Assembly: GCA_045648605.1 (NCBI GenBank)
Contig: JAZROG010000127.1
Coordinates: forward strand, 1-35,135
Direction of reading: 5' to 3'
Origin: SIG710 sp045648605
Lineage (GTDB): Bacteria; Bacillota; Clostridia; Oscillospirales; CAG-272
Length of the DNA stretch: 35,135 nt
Numbering within the stretch: position 1 is the stretch's first letter; each line of letters begins with the position of its first letter. The position numbers were made by a program, and so were the translations under genes. Shown one piece after another: positions 16,856-23,518 of the stretch. The notes below the pieces were generated by a model that was not told where the DNA came from, did not search any database, and saw only the letters and a list, made by a program, of their open reading frames with translations.

Positions 16856-18331
16856 ATGAAAGAACTGAAAATGCTTGGAATAGACCTTGGCGCATCAAGC
16901 GGAAGAGGTATAGTCGGATCATTTAACGGAGAAAAATTGACTCTCATCGAAAATCACCGTTTTTTAAATGAACCTGTGATACAGAATGGAAAATTCAGCT
17001 GGGACATCCTCAGAATATTCCATGAAATTAAAAATTCAATAAGAAAATGTGTTCTTGATGGCGATGAGATAGCCACCATTGGCATTGATACATGGGGAGT
17101 TGACTACGGTCTGCTTGATAAAAACGGACATTTGATCTCAAACCCCGTTCATTACCGCGATGCGAGAAATGACGGCATTGAGGAATATGTGGACAAAATC
17201 TGCCCCCTCTCCGATATCTATTCAAAAACAGGCATACAGTCGCTTAATTTCAACACCATTTATCAGCTTGCGGCAGAGCAGAAATTCAATCCGGGACTTC
17301 TGGATTATGCAGATAAAATGCTCTTCGTCCCCGACCTTCTCGGCTATTTCCTTACGGGCGAGATGGCAACCGAATATACGATAGCTTCAACAGGTGCAAT
17401 TCTTGATGCAAAGAACAAAAATTATGCCTTTGAGCTTCTCGACAAGCTGGGAATTCCGAGAAAATTATTCTCCGATATAGTAGCTCCCGGTCACACCCTT
17501 GGCGCACTTTTGCCGCAGGTTATCGAAGAAACGGGAAAGACCAATGCAAAGGTCGTTAAAATCGCTTCTCATGACACTGCAAGCGCAGTTATGGCTGTTC
17601 CCTCAAAGGAGAAAAGCTTCATTTACATAAGCAGCGGAACATGGTCTCTCATGGGAACAGAGCTTCGCTCCCCCATCATCACGGAGGAGGCTTCAAGGCT
17701 TGGCTTTACAAATGAGGGCGGCGTCAATGACACCATCAGATTCCTTAAAAACATCATGGGTCTCTGGCTCATTCAGGAATCAAGAAGACAGTGGAAGAGA
17801 GAGGGCACGGAATATTCCTTTGGCGATCTTTCAAAGCTTGCCCTTGAGGCAGAGCCGAGAAAGTGCTTCATCAATCCCGATGACAAGCTCTTTGCACCTC
17901 CCGGCAATATGCCCGAGAGAATCGTTGCATACTGCAAAAAGACAGGTCAGAGAGCACCCGAGAGTGTTGGCGAGATAGTTCGCTGCATTCTCGATAGCCT
18001 TGCGCTGAAATATAGAAATACTGTTGAGTCCATCGCAGCATTTATGCCCGAAAAGCCTAAAGCTATCCATGTTGTGGGTGGCGGCTGTCAGGACAAGTTG
18101 CTCTGTAAGCTGACCTCGGACGCAATCGGACTTCCCGTTTATGCAGGCCCTGTTGAGGCAACAGCCATCGGTAATATTTCAATGCAGGCTATTGCACAAG
18201 GCGAGCTTAAGGACGTTTCCGAGGCAAGAGAGCTTATCTCTCGCTCCATCGAGCTTGATACATATGAGCCTACCATGGCAGACAAAGCCACTTGGGACGA
18301 GGCTTACGGAAAATTCATTAAACTTCTGTAG
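16856..18331 (+). CDS. rhaB: Rhamnulokinase (FGGY family)
   Basis: A 491-residue sugar kinase of the FGGY fold. RhaB-type blocks are GIDLGASSGRG at the N-terminal phosphate-binding loop, IDTWGVDYGLLD near 78-89, the ISSGTWSLMGTE block in the middle and GGGCQDKLLCKLTSDA in the C-terminal ATP site. Rhamnulokinase phosphorylates L-rhamnulose to rhamnulose-1-phosphate. No other rhamnose genes are next to it, so L-fuculokinase activity or another deoxy-sugar cannot be excluded. GGAG precedes the start by 9 nt; it is 28 nt after mutS2 and may be read from the same transcript. Confidence 0.88.
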   Translation: MKELKMLGIDLGASSGRGIVGSFNGEKLTLIENHRFLNEPVIQNGKFSWDILRIFHEIKNSIRKCVLDGDEIATIGIDTWGVDYGLLDKNGHLISNPVHYRDARNDGIEEYVDKICPLSDIYSKTGIQSLNFNTIYQLAAEQKFNPGLLDYADKMLFVPDLLGYFLTGEMATEYTIASTGAILDAKNKNYAFELLDKLGIPRKLFSDIVAPGHTLGALLPQVIEETGKTNAKVVKIASHDTASAVMAVPSKEKSFIYISSGTWSLMGTELRSPIITEEASRLGFTNEGGVNDTIRFLKNIMGLWLIQESRRQWKREGTEYSFGDLSKLALEAEPRKCFINPDDKLFAPPGNMPERIVAYCKKTGQRAPESVGEIVRCILDSLALKYRNTVESIAAFMPEKPKAIHVVGGGCQDKLLCKLTSDAIGLPVYAGPVEATAIGNISMQAIAQGELKDVSEARELISRSIELDTYEPTMADKATWDEAYGKFIKLL

Positions 18332-18356
18332 TATAATAATATATCTACAAGGGTTG

Positions 18357-18371
18357 AGCATGTTTGATGCT
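18357..18371 (+). terminator. Weak hairpin after rhaB, overlapping the opposing gene end
   Basis: AGCAT and ATGCT pair around GTTTG; on the plus strand a T-rich stretch follows after a few bases. The stem is only 5 bp, so this is a weak candidate for ending rhaB transcription. Confidence 0.3.
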
Positions 18372-18580
18372 ATTCTGTTTTGTTTTTTCTTGGGCAGTTA
18401 TCCTTTTCGCACCTTTCGCAGCTTTCGGGAAAATTATATATAACAACACAACATATAATCGCATTCGTCACAGCAACATTCAATGCGTTTGCCGTTTTTA
18501 TCAAAATGCTCGCCGTTTCCAAGGCAATCCTTACCACCGTTGCCCGGAGTTAATTCTATTCCTGTTATATCAATTATCAT
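18370..18580 (-). pseudogene. Cysteine-rich 70-residue protein, copy A, frameshifted
   Basis: The first frame starts at ATG 18580 (AAGGAG 7 nt upstream) and reads MIIDITGIELTPGNGGKDCL, then a CCCDECDYMLCC cluster, before stopping at 18434. The continuing frame gives FPESCERCEKDNC and stops with TAG at 18372-18370. Adding one TA unit to the run TATATATA at the junction joins the two parts into a 70-residue protein. Its cysteines (19, 35, 36, 37, 40, 45, 46, 55, 58, 63) then coincide with those of copy B at 26772, including the eight-residue gap between CC and CxxC. The family is not one I recognise; the paired CxxC motifs suggest metal binding. It may be a true pseudogene, a phase-variable gene, or a sequencing error. 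It lies downstream of sigE with its own promoter and leader. Confidence 0.8.
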
Positions 18581-18603
18581 TTCTTTTCTCCTTATATCTC
18601 CGG

Positions 18604-18637
18604 ATAAAAATAAAAGTGCGCAGCCGAAGCTACGCAC
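18604..18637 (-). terminator. Intrinsic terminator inside the leader of cysteine-rich gene copy A
   Basis: On the minus strand GTGCGTAGC and GCTGCGCAC pair (one G-U) around a TTCG tetraloop, followed by TTTTATTTTTA. It lies after the promoter and fold-back leader and directly before the Shine-Dalgarno sequence of the gene, which is the position of an attenuator. Confidence 0.8.
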
Positions 18638-18660
18638 GAAAAACGCATAACTCCGTTTAC

Positions 18661-18779
18661 TGCGACATAAATCAACTTTCTATACAATCAACAACAAGTG
18701 TACAAAAAGGGAGCATACATTTTTACCTGATGATAAAAATATACACTTTTGTTAATTGCAATATTTGATTTATGTCGCA
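18661..18779 (-). promoter_or_regulatory. 119-nt fold-back leader RNA (candidate attenuator/riboswitch aptamer or MITE)
   Basis: The ends form a perfect 15-bp inverted repeat (TGCGACATAAATCAA at 18779-18765 on the minus strand, its complement at 18675-18661). After an asymmetric internal loop of 4/7 nt, a second helix of 12 bp follows (TGCAATTAACAA with TTGTTGATTGTA), then a bulged G and 7 bp (AAGTGTA/TACACTT). The only two departures from Watson-Crick pairing in the second helix are G-U pairs, so pairing is kept at RNA level. Inside is a smaller hairpin (ATTTTTA/TAAAAAT). The predicted start site falls at the first bases of the outer helix, and a terminator follows 24 nt later. It matches no riboswitch class that I know. 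Confidence 0.6.
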
Positions 18780-18784
18780 TGATT

Positions 18785-18813
18785 ATTATACCACATAGAA
18801 TCGTATTTGTAAA
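18785..18813 (-). promoter_or_regulatory. Extended -10 sigma-A promoter of cysteine-rich gene copy A
   Basis: TTTACA (18813-18808), 17 nt, TATAAT (18790-18785) preceded by TGG, giving an extended -10. The start site is expected near 18778, exactly at the edge of the fold-back leader. Confidence 0.75.
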
Positions 18814-18833
18814 GAAGTTTTTTAAAAAACTAC

Positions 18834-18910
18834 AAATAGGATTTTATCGGTGTGTCGAAGACGCAATTTGTAGGGGCGATCCTTCGCCTGTTCGCTAAAT
18901 TCCAATTTAA
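18834..18910. repeat. Intergenic repeat fragment with the shared edge sequence
   Basis: AAATAGGATTTTATCGGTGTGTCGAAG-type sequence begins here, followed by ACGCAATTTGTAGGGGCGATC. The same order (edge sequence, GACGC/AACGC, then TGTAGGGG) occurs at 34988. No coding potential is seen. It lies just downstream of sigE. Confidence 0.6.
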
Positions 18911-18931
18911 AAGTTACGAAAAAATATCGTA

Positions 18932-19663
18932 TTATATTTTATCGGCAATTTCATCACGAAGTCTGCCGATGATCCTCTTTTCAAGCCTCGAAATATAGGA
19001 TTGAGAAATGCCGAGGGCATCCGCAACCTCCTTTTGGGTCATTTCTTCTCTGCCGCCGAGACCGTATCTCATCTCGATTATTATCCTCTCCCTTTCGTCA
19101 AGGCGAAGCACTGCATCACGAATGAGCTTTCGCTCCTCCTGGGCTTCGATCTCATCGGAAATATTCTCCTCATCGCTTCCGAGAGTGTCCGAGAGAAGCA
19201 GCTCGTTTCCGTCCCAATCAACATTCAGCGGCTCGTCGATGGACATTTCACATCTTGAATTCGCCCTTTTTCTTATGTACATGAGAATTTCATTTTCAAT
19301 GCATCTTGAAGCATATGTGGCAAGCCTTATATTCTTGTCCGATCTGAAGGTATTTATCGCTTTGATAAGTCCCAGAGTTCCGATGGAGATAAGATCCTCA
19401 ATGCCGATGCCCGTATTCTCAAATTTCTTTGCAATATATACCACAAGGCGCAGATTTCGCTCCACAAGCAGGACTCTTGCTTCCTCGTCATCCTCCAGAC
19501 GCATTATGACCTCACATTCCTCCTCGGGTGTCAGCGGCGGCGGCAAAACATCGGGGCCGTTTATATAAAATACCCCCTTGCCATCTGAATTAAGCAGATA
19601 ACTATAAGCCCTTCTGAGCATTATACAGCTTCGTTTCAGACTCTCACCAATAGTTTTTTTCAC
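18932..19663 (-). CDS. sigE: Sporulation sigma factor SigE (pro-sigma-E)
   Basis: A 243-residue sigma-70 family factor that directs early mother-cell transcription after asymmetric division. Region 2 contains ERNLRLVVYIAKKFENTG and DLISIGTLGLIKA; region 4 ends with the helix-turn-helix TQKEVADALGISQSYISRLEK. The roughly 25-residue N-terminal stretch before LLNSDGKGVFYINGPD corresponds to the pro-sequence removed by SpoIIGA. The start is GTG at 19663 behind a strong AGGAGG. It lies 24 nt after spoIIGA, the normal two-gene operon; sigG, often third, is absent here. Confidence 0.95.
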   Translation of the reverse strand: MKKTIGESLKRSCIMLRRAYSYLLNSDGKGVFYINGPDVLPPPLTPEEECEVIMRLEDDEEARVLLVERNLRLVVYIAKKFENTGIGIEDLISIGTLGLIKAINTFRSDKNIRLATYASRCIENEILMYIRKRANSRCEMSIDEPLNVDWDGNELLLSDTLGSDEENISDEIEAQEERKLIRDAVLRLDERERIIIEMRYGLGGREEMTQKEVADALGISQSYISRLEKRIIGRLRDEIADKI

Positions 19664-19687
19664 GGTATTTCCTCCTCTTTTTATGTA

Positions 19688-20536
19688 TTATATAAAATAA
19701 TCTGCAGAGACGATCGCCTCTATTCTTCTGTCCTTCATGTCCTCCTTTGAAAGAGCGATGAGAACATCTATCTGCTTTGTATCCCCCTCATATTCGAGCG
19801 TCACCTCGTCGGGGCAAAAGGCAGCAAGCATCCCCTCTCCCGCAGCCGTTCTTACAGGGATAAGACGAAAGCTTTTTGCCACGTTCTCGGGAAGCGACGA
19901 AAAATCCCCCATCGAGAGAGAGGGAACGAGCTGGCTGCCCCTTTTTCTGTCGATGACTACAACATCCTTGCCACCGATGGGGTCCTTCAGCATATTTCCA
20001 CTGTCACTTATGGCTTCAAGAGTCATTTTTCGGTTACCAAGCCTTATGGAAAGCCTTCCAAAGCGTGCTCTTCCGCTTTTTCCGATGATGTCACTGCCAA
20101 CCATTGTGGCAAATCCGCTGAGAAGCGCCACAAAGCCGAAAACCCAAAGGGAAAGATCCTCCCTCCCCGCTTCAATATCGGGAATAGAACGGTTGAAAAG
20201 TGAAAATATTGCCGTCATTGCCCCGCCGAGCATTGATGAAACAACAAAAAATGTCACGGTATATAAGGGCATACGGCGAAATCTCTTCGGACTTTTTTCA
20301 AGAAACGCCGTCATGCACATCACAAAGCAAACAAAAATATCAAATAAAAAGGCAATGATGCCCTTTTCTCCTACGCCGAGAGACACCACAGAATAAATCC
20401 CCCCCATCGCAGATGCCGAGCAGATCCTTATAAGCTTTGCCTTTTGGCGAAGTATTCTTGAGACCATGTAAAAGGTCAAAAAATCCATGCTGAAATCTAT
20501 AAGAAACAGCAGATCGGCATAAACTACGGTGTTCAT
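19688..20536 (-). CDS. spoIIGA: Sigma-E processing peptidase SpoIIGA
   Basis: A 282-residue membrane-embedded aspartic protease that cleaves pro-sigma-E in response to the forespore signal SpoIIR. The N-terminal half has five membrane helices (about 5-150). The C-terminal cytosolic half carries the single catalytic aspartate in ISDSGNMLKDP (Asp178); the active enzyme is a dimer. GGGAGGTGG precedes the ATG by 6 nt. A promoter with an unusually long spacer lies upstream, as for B. subtilis spoIIG. Confidence 0.93.
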   Translation of the reverse strand: MNTVVYADLLFLIDFSMDFLTFYMVSRILRQKAKLIRICSASAMGGIYSVVSLGVGEKGIIAFLFDIFVCFVMCMTAFLEKSPKRFRRMPLYTVTFFVVSSMLGGAMTAIFSLFNRSIPDIEAGREDLSLWVFGFVALLSGFATMVGSDIIGKSGRARFGRLSIRLGNRKMTLEAISDSGNMLKDPIGGKDVVVIDRKRGSQLVPSLSMGDFSSLPENVAKSFRLIPVRTAAGEGMLAAFCPDEVTLEYEGDTKQIDVLIALSKEDMKDRRIEAIVSADYFI

Positions 20537-20566
20537 TTTGTACCACCTCCCTCATGGCATATAAAT

Positions 20567-20599
20567 ATTATATTCTTTTTCGGACAAGAAATATGTCAC
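20567..20599 (-). promoter_or_regulatory. Candidate spoIIG-type promoter with long spacer and Spo0A-like box
   Basis: On the minus strand GTGACA (20599-20594) and TATAAT (20572-20567) are 21 nt apart. Known spoIIG promoters have a 22-nt spacer and depend on Spo0A-P. TTGTCCGAAAA (20587-20577) lies between them and resembles the Spo0A box TTTGTCGAAAA with imperfect core. Confidence 0.5.
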
Positions 20600-20687
20600 A
20601 ATAGAGCATCGAAAGGGAGAAATTTATCTTCAAAATATGCTAAATTCCCAAAAAAACGAATTTTTTAAACTTTTTTTCAAAAAGCTC

Positions 20688-20716
20688 TTGCATTTTTCTC
20701 CGAGATGTGGTATCAT
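20688..20716 (+). promoter_or_regulatory. Sigma-A promoter of rpsT
   Basis: TTGCAT (20688-20693), 17 nt, TATCAT (20711-20716) with TGG directly before it (extended -10). A leader of about 87 nt follows. Confidence 0.75.
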
Positions 20717-20809
20717 ATGTATCTGTAAAGGTATGTACTGCGTTACCGCACCCTCTCAGGCGGTCTCGCATCCTAATTAAAAAATGTTTATTAAAGGGAG
20801 GTGAATGAT

Positions 20810-21070
20810 ATGCCGAATATCAAATCCGCAAAGAAACGTGTAAAGGTTACAGCTACTAAAACTCTCCAGAACAAGGCTTTCCGTACAGCTCTCAAGACAG
20901 AGATGAAGAAGTACGAGGCAGCACTTGCAGGTGGTGACAAGGCAGCAGCAGAGGCAGCTTATAAGGCAGCTGTTAAGAAGATCGACAAGGCAGCATGCCG
21001 TGGTATCATCCATAAGAATGCAGCCGCTCACAAGAAGAGCCAGTTTACAAAGAAGCTTGCTTCTATGTAA
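20810..21070 (+). CDS. rpsT: 30S ribosomal protein S20
   Basis: An 86-residue, lysine- and alanine-rich protein that binds 16S rRNA early in small-subunit assembly. It begins MPNIKSAKKRVKV, the S20 signature, and ends KKSQFTKKLASM. The ATG at 20810 fits the strong GGGAGGTGA and the conserved N terminus better than the GTG at 20801. The leader holds a possible hairpin, ACCGC (20745-20749) with GCGGT (20760-20764), that could take part in control; I cannot assign it to a known leader class. A strong terminator follows. Confidence 0.96.
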   Translation: MPNIKSAKKRVKVTATKTLQNKAFRTALKTEMKKYEAALAGGDKAAAEAAYKAAVKKIDKAACRGIIHKNAAAHKKSQFTKKLASM

Positions 21071-21088
21071 TTAAAGCAAAAAGAAATC

Positions 21089-21120
21089 GGACGGCAACTT
21101 GCGAATGCCGTCCTTTTTCT
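21089..21120 (+). terminator. Intrinsic terminator after rpsT
   Basis: GGACGGCA and TGCCGTCC form an 8-bp stem around a 9-nt loop, followed by TTTTTCTTTCTT. Only 30 nt separate it from the cysK start, leaving no room for a further promoter. Confidence 0.88.
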
Positions 21121-21143
21121 TTCTTGAAAGGAGTTTTATAGAT

Positions 21144-22067
21144 ATGATTTATAAGGACATATGCGAGCTCGTTGGAAAAACACCGCTTTTTGAGCCTGCC
21201 AATCTCGAAAAAAAGCATGGCTCATGCGCAAATGTGTTTTGCAAGCTTGAATACCTAAATCCCGCAGGAAGCATAAAGGACAGAGCTGCCCTTTCAATGA
21301 TACTCGATGCCGAAGAAAAGGGACTCCTTTCCGCGGGAGCGACAATAATCGAGCCTACCAGCGGAAATACCGGCATAGGCCTTGCCGCAATTTCCGCTTC
21401 AAGAGGATATAAGGTGATTTTGACAATGCCCGATACCATGAGTGAGGAAAGAAGGCTTCTTCTTGCCGCATACGGCGCAGAGATAGTCCTTACCCCCGGC
21501 GCGGATGGCATGGCAGGCGCAGTGAAAAAAGCAGAGGAGCTGAAAAAAGAAAATCCCGGCAGCTTTATCCCGGGACAGTTCGAAAACAGCGCAAATGCAA
21601 AGGCTCATTTCGACACAACGGGACCCGAAATTTTCGATGATCTTTGCGGAAAGGTCGATATTATAGTTGCAGGCGCAGGAACAGGCGGCACTATAACAGG
21701 TCTTGCAAAATTCTTTAGGAAAAAGAATATCGGAACTGAAATAATCGCCATCGAGCCTGCATCGTCACCACTCATATCGGAGGGAAAAAGCGGCGCACAC
21801 GGACTTCAGGGCATCGGCGCGAATTTCATCCCTTCCCTGCTTGATCTTTCGCTTATAGACAGAGTTGTGAAGGTCACAGAGGATGAGGCATATGCCGCCG
21901 CAAGAGAGCTTGCAAGGGAAGAAGGTATCCTTACGGGTATCACCTCGGGCGCGGCACTTCATGTTGCTCTTTCTCTTGCTTCTCTAAAGGAGAACGAGGG
22001 AAAAAATATCGTCTGCATCCTCCCGGATACCGGCGACAGATACCTTTCAACACCGCTTTATAAATGA
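21144..22067 (+). CDS. cysK: Cysteine synthase (O-acetylserine sulfhydrylase)
   Basis: A 307-residue PLP enzyme that makes L-cysteine from O-acetylserine and sulfide. The PLP lysine is Lys45 in NPAGSIKDRA; the asparagine loop PTSGNTGIGLA and the phosphate-binding GAGTGGTITG (about 172-181) are intact, and the C terminus has ILPDTGDRYLST. CysK or CysM cannot be separated with certainty, but the motifs favour CysK. The ATG at 21144 has AAGGAG 10 nt upstream. No promoter is visible between the rpsT terminator and this gene, so it is probably expressed by read-through. Confidence 0.93.
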   Translation: MIYKDICELVGKTPLFEPANLEKKHGSCANVFCKLEYLNPAGSIKDRAALSMILDAEEKGLLSAGATIIEPTSGNTGIGLAAISASRGYKVILTMPDTMSEERRLLLAAYGAEIVLTPGADGMAGAVKKAEELKKENPGSFIPGQFENSANAKAHFDTTGPEIFDDLCGKVDIIVAGAGTGGTITGLAKFFRKKNIGTEIIAIEPASSPLISEGKSGAHGLQGIGANFIPSLLDLSLIDRVVKVTEDEAYAAARELAREEGILTGITSGAALHVALSLASLKENEGKNIVCILPDTGDRYLSTPLYK

Positions 22068-22072
22068 TTTTC

Positions 22073-22253
22073 AAATAGGAATTTGTCTTTGGCTTCCCCT
22101 TGAGGGGAAGCTCCCGCAGAGCGGGTGATGAGGTGTTTTTCGAAAGGTTAAAACTCTTTATTTTTCATCATTTTTGCTTTGACACCTCATCCGTCAACTG
22201 CGTTGACACCTTCCCCTCAAGGGGAAGGCTAAGAGCCCGACAAATTTCTATTT
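22073..22253. repeat. 181-bp MITE-like fold-back element
   Basis: The ends, AAATAGGAATTTGTC (22073-22087) and GACAAATTTCTATTT (22239-22253), are inverted repeats with one mismatch. Inside them a palindromic CTTCCCCTTGAGGGGAAG occurs on each side in inverted order, and GATGAGGTGT pairs with ACACCTCATC further in. Nearly the whole element can fold on itself. It has no coding capacity and lies between the convergent ends of cysK and the ytvI-like gene, where it may also stop transcription. Confidence 0.8.
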
Positions 22254-22288
22254 ATATTCCATTTGGTCAAGGCAAGCCTTGGCTTTTT

Positions 22289-23383
22289 TTATGCCCTTTC
22301 ATTGGCAAAAGCACTTTTAATTATCATTGCAAGAATCGGTCCGATTATCATTCCGAAAAAACCAAGAAGCTTGTATCCTGCATATATTGAAAAGAGCGTG
22401 AGGAGCGGATGTATTCCGAGACTTCCGCCGACTATCTTTGGCTCTGCTATCTGTCTTACAACCGTTACACAGGCATAAATTATGAGAAGTCCTATTCCTA
22501 GATAATAATTTTCCGATATCAGCACCACCGTAGCCCAAGGAATGACTATTCCGCCAACTCCAAAAACGGGCAGTATATCAATCAGTGCAATAAGCGCGGC
22601 AAGCAAGAGTGCATAATCTATTCCGAGAATACTGAATCCGATAAAAAGCTCCCCGAATGTCATAAGAAGCAAAAGGAAATACGCCCTTAAATATTTGAGA
22701 GCAGTTCCCGTTATTCCTCTCCTTAATGAAACAAGCTTTGCAGCAACAGATGGCGGAAGTATTTTCTTAACAGAGGAATGAATTCCCCCAAGATCTACCG
22801 AAAAATAGAAGCCCGAAATGAGGGTCACTATTATAAAAAGCATAAACGAGGGTATCGCCCCCGCAACAGCGCCGAGCCATATCGGCAATCTTGCGCCAAG
22901 GTTTTCGGCAATATCACCTATCATTTTTCCAACAAAAGCATCTATCTTGTCCCTTAGGGTATAAGCATCCTCGCCCCATCCGAGTCCGTCAAAAAAAGGT
23001 ATGTGCTCTGTTATGCTCTGGGCAAAATCAAGAGCATTTCCAATGAGTCCATAAAGCTCCTCCGAATCCTCCACAAGCCTTTCAAGCAGTCTTTGTGCCT
23101 CGCTCATCAGTCGGTCAAATATAAGAATGATGAGCAAAACCGCGGCAAGAACAAGGGCAATAAAAAGCATGACGGAAATTATCCTCTGCGGCTTTTCTTC
23201 CTTCCCCGCAAGCTTACCCGCAAGGGGCGAAATCGCCATTGCCACCGACCAACCGATAAAAAACGGGAGGAGTATGGAAAATCCGTATTTAAAAAACAAA
23301 TAAATTGCAAGCACCCCGAAGGAAATGCAGATAAGTATCGCGGCAAGTCCCGTGGCTCTTTTCTCAAGTCTTTCGTATTTCAT
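22289..23383 (-). CDS. AI-2E/YtvI-family membrane protein
   Basis: A 364-residue polytopic protein of the AI-2E transporter (PF01594) superfamily: N-terminal helices (LLPFFIGWSVAMAISPLAGK), a long amphipathic middle (about 85-150, with ERLVEDSEELYGLIGNALD), and the conserved C-terminal block ALIALIDILPVFGVGG. In Firmicutes such proteins include the sporulation protein YtvI; with so many sporulation genes nearby that is a fair guess, not shown. The ATG at 23383 is preferred (GGGTGA 7 nt upstream) over GTG 23392. TATAAT at 23405-23400 (minus) may be its -10. Confidence 0.85.
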   Translation of the reverse strand: MKYERLEKRATGLAAILICISFGVLAIYLFFKYGFSILLPFFIGWSVAMAISPLAGKLAGKEEKPQRIISVMLFIALVLAAVLLIILIFDRLMSEAQRLLERLVEDSEELYGLIGNALDFAQSITEHIPFFDGLGWGEDAYTLRDKIDAFVGKMIGDIAENLGARLPIWLGAVAGAIPSFMLFIIVTLISGFYFSVDLGGIHSSVKKILPPSVAAKLVSLRRGITGTALKYLRAYFLLLLMTFGELFIGFSILGIDYALLLAALIALIDILPVFGVGGIVIPWATVVLISENYYLGIGLLIIYACVTVVRQIAEPKIVGGSLGIHPLLTLFSIYAGYKLLGFFGMIIGPILAMIIKSAFANERA

Positions 23384-23448
23384 TTTCATCACCCATCAAA
23401 TTATACGCAAAAAAAGTGCCTGACTTTCAAAATAAAAAAAGATTTCGG

Positions 23449-23477
23449 TTGACATTTCTTTTATAATATGGTAAAAT
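23449..23477 (+). promoter_or_regulatory. Sigma-A promoter of the C39-like lipoprotein gene
   Basis: Consensus TTGACA (23449-23454), 17 nt, TAAAAT (23472-23477) with TGG directly before it. Confidence 0.8.
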
Positions 23478-23483
23478 GGATAA

Positions 23484-23502
23484 GTATTTTGTCGAAAAAT
23501 AC
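23484..23502 (+). promoter_or_regulatory. Perfect Spo0A box within a palindrome at the start site
   Basis: TTTGTCGAAAA at 23488-23498 matches the Spo0A-box consensus exactly and sits inside a 19-nt palindrome (GTATTTT/AAAATAC). It covers the expected transcription start, about 7-20 nt after the -10, a position that would favour repression by Spo0A. Confidence 0.55.
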
Positions 23503-23518
23503 CAAAGGGGGGTGAACA

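Noticed and set aside
18661..18779. T-box leader for copy A
   Set aside because: No AGGGUGGNACCGCG core or specifier-loop layout is seen.
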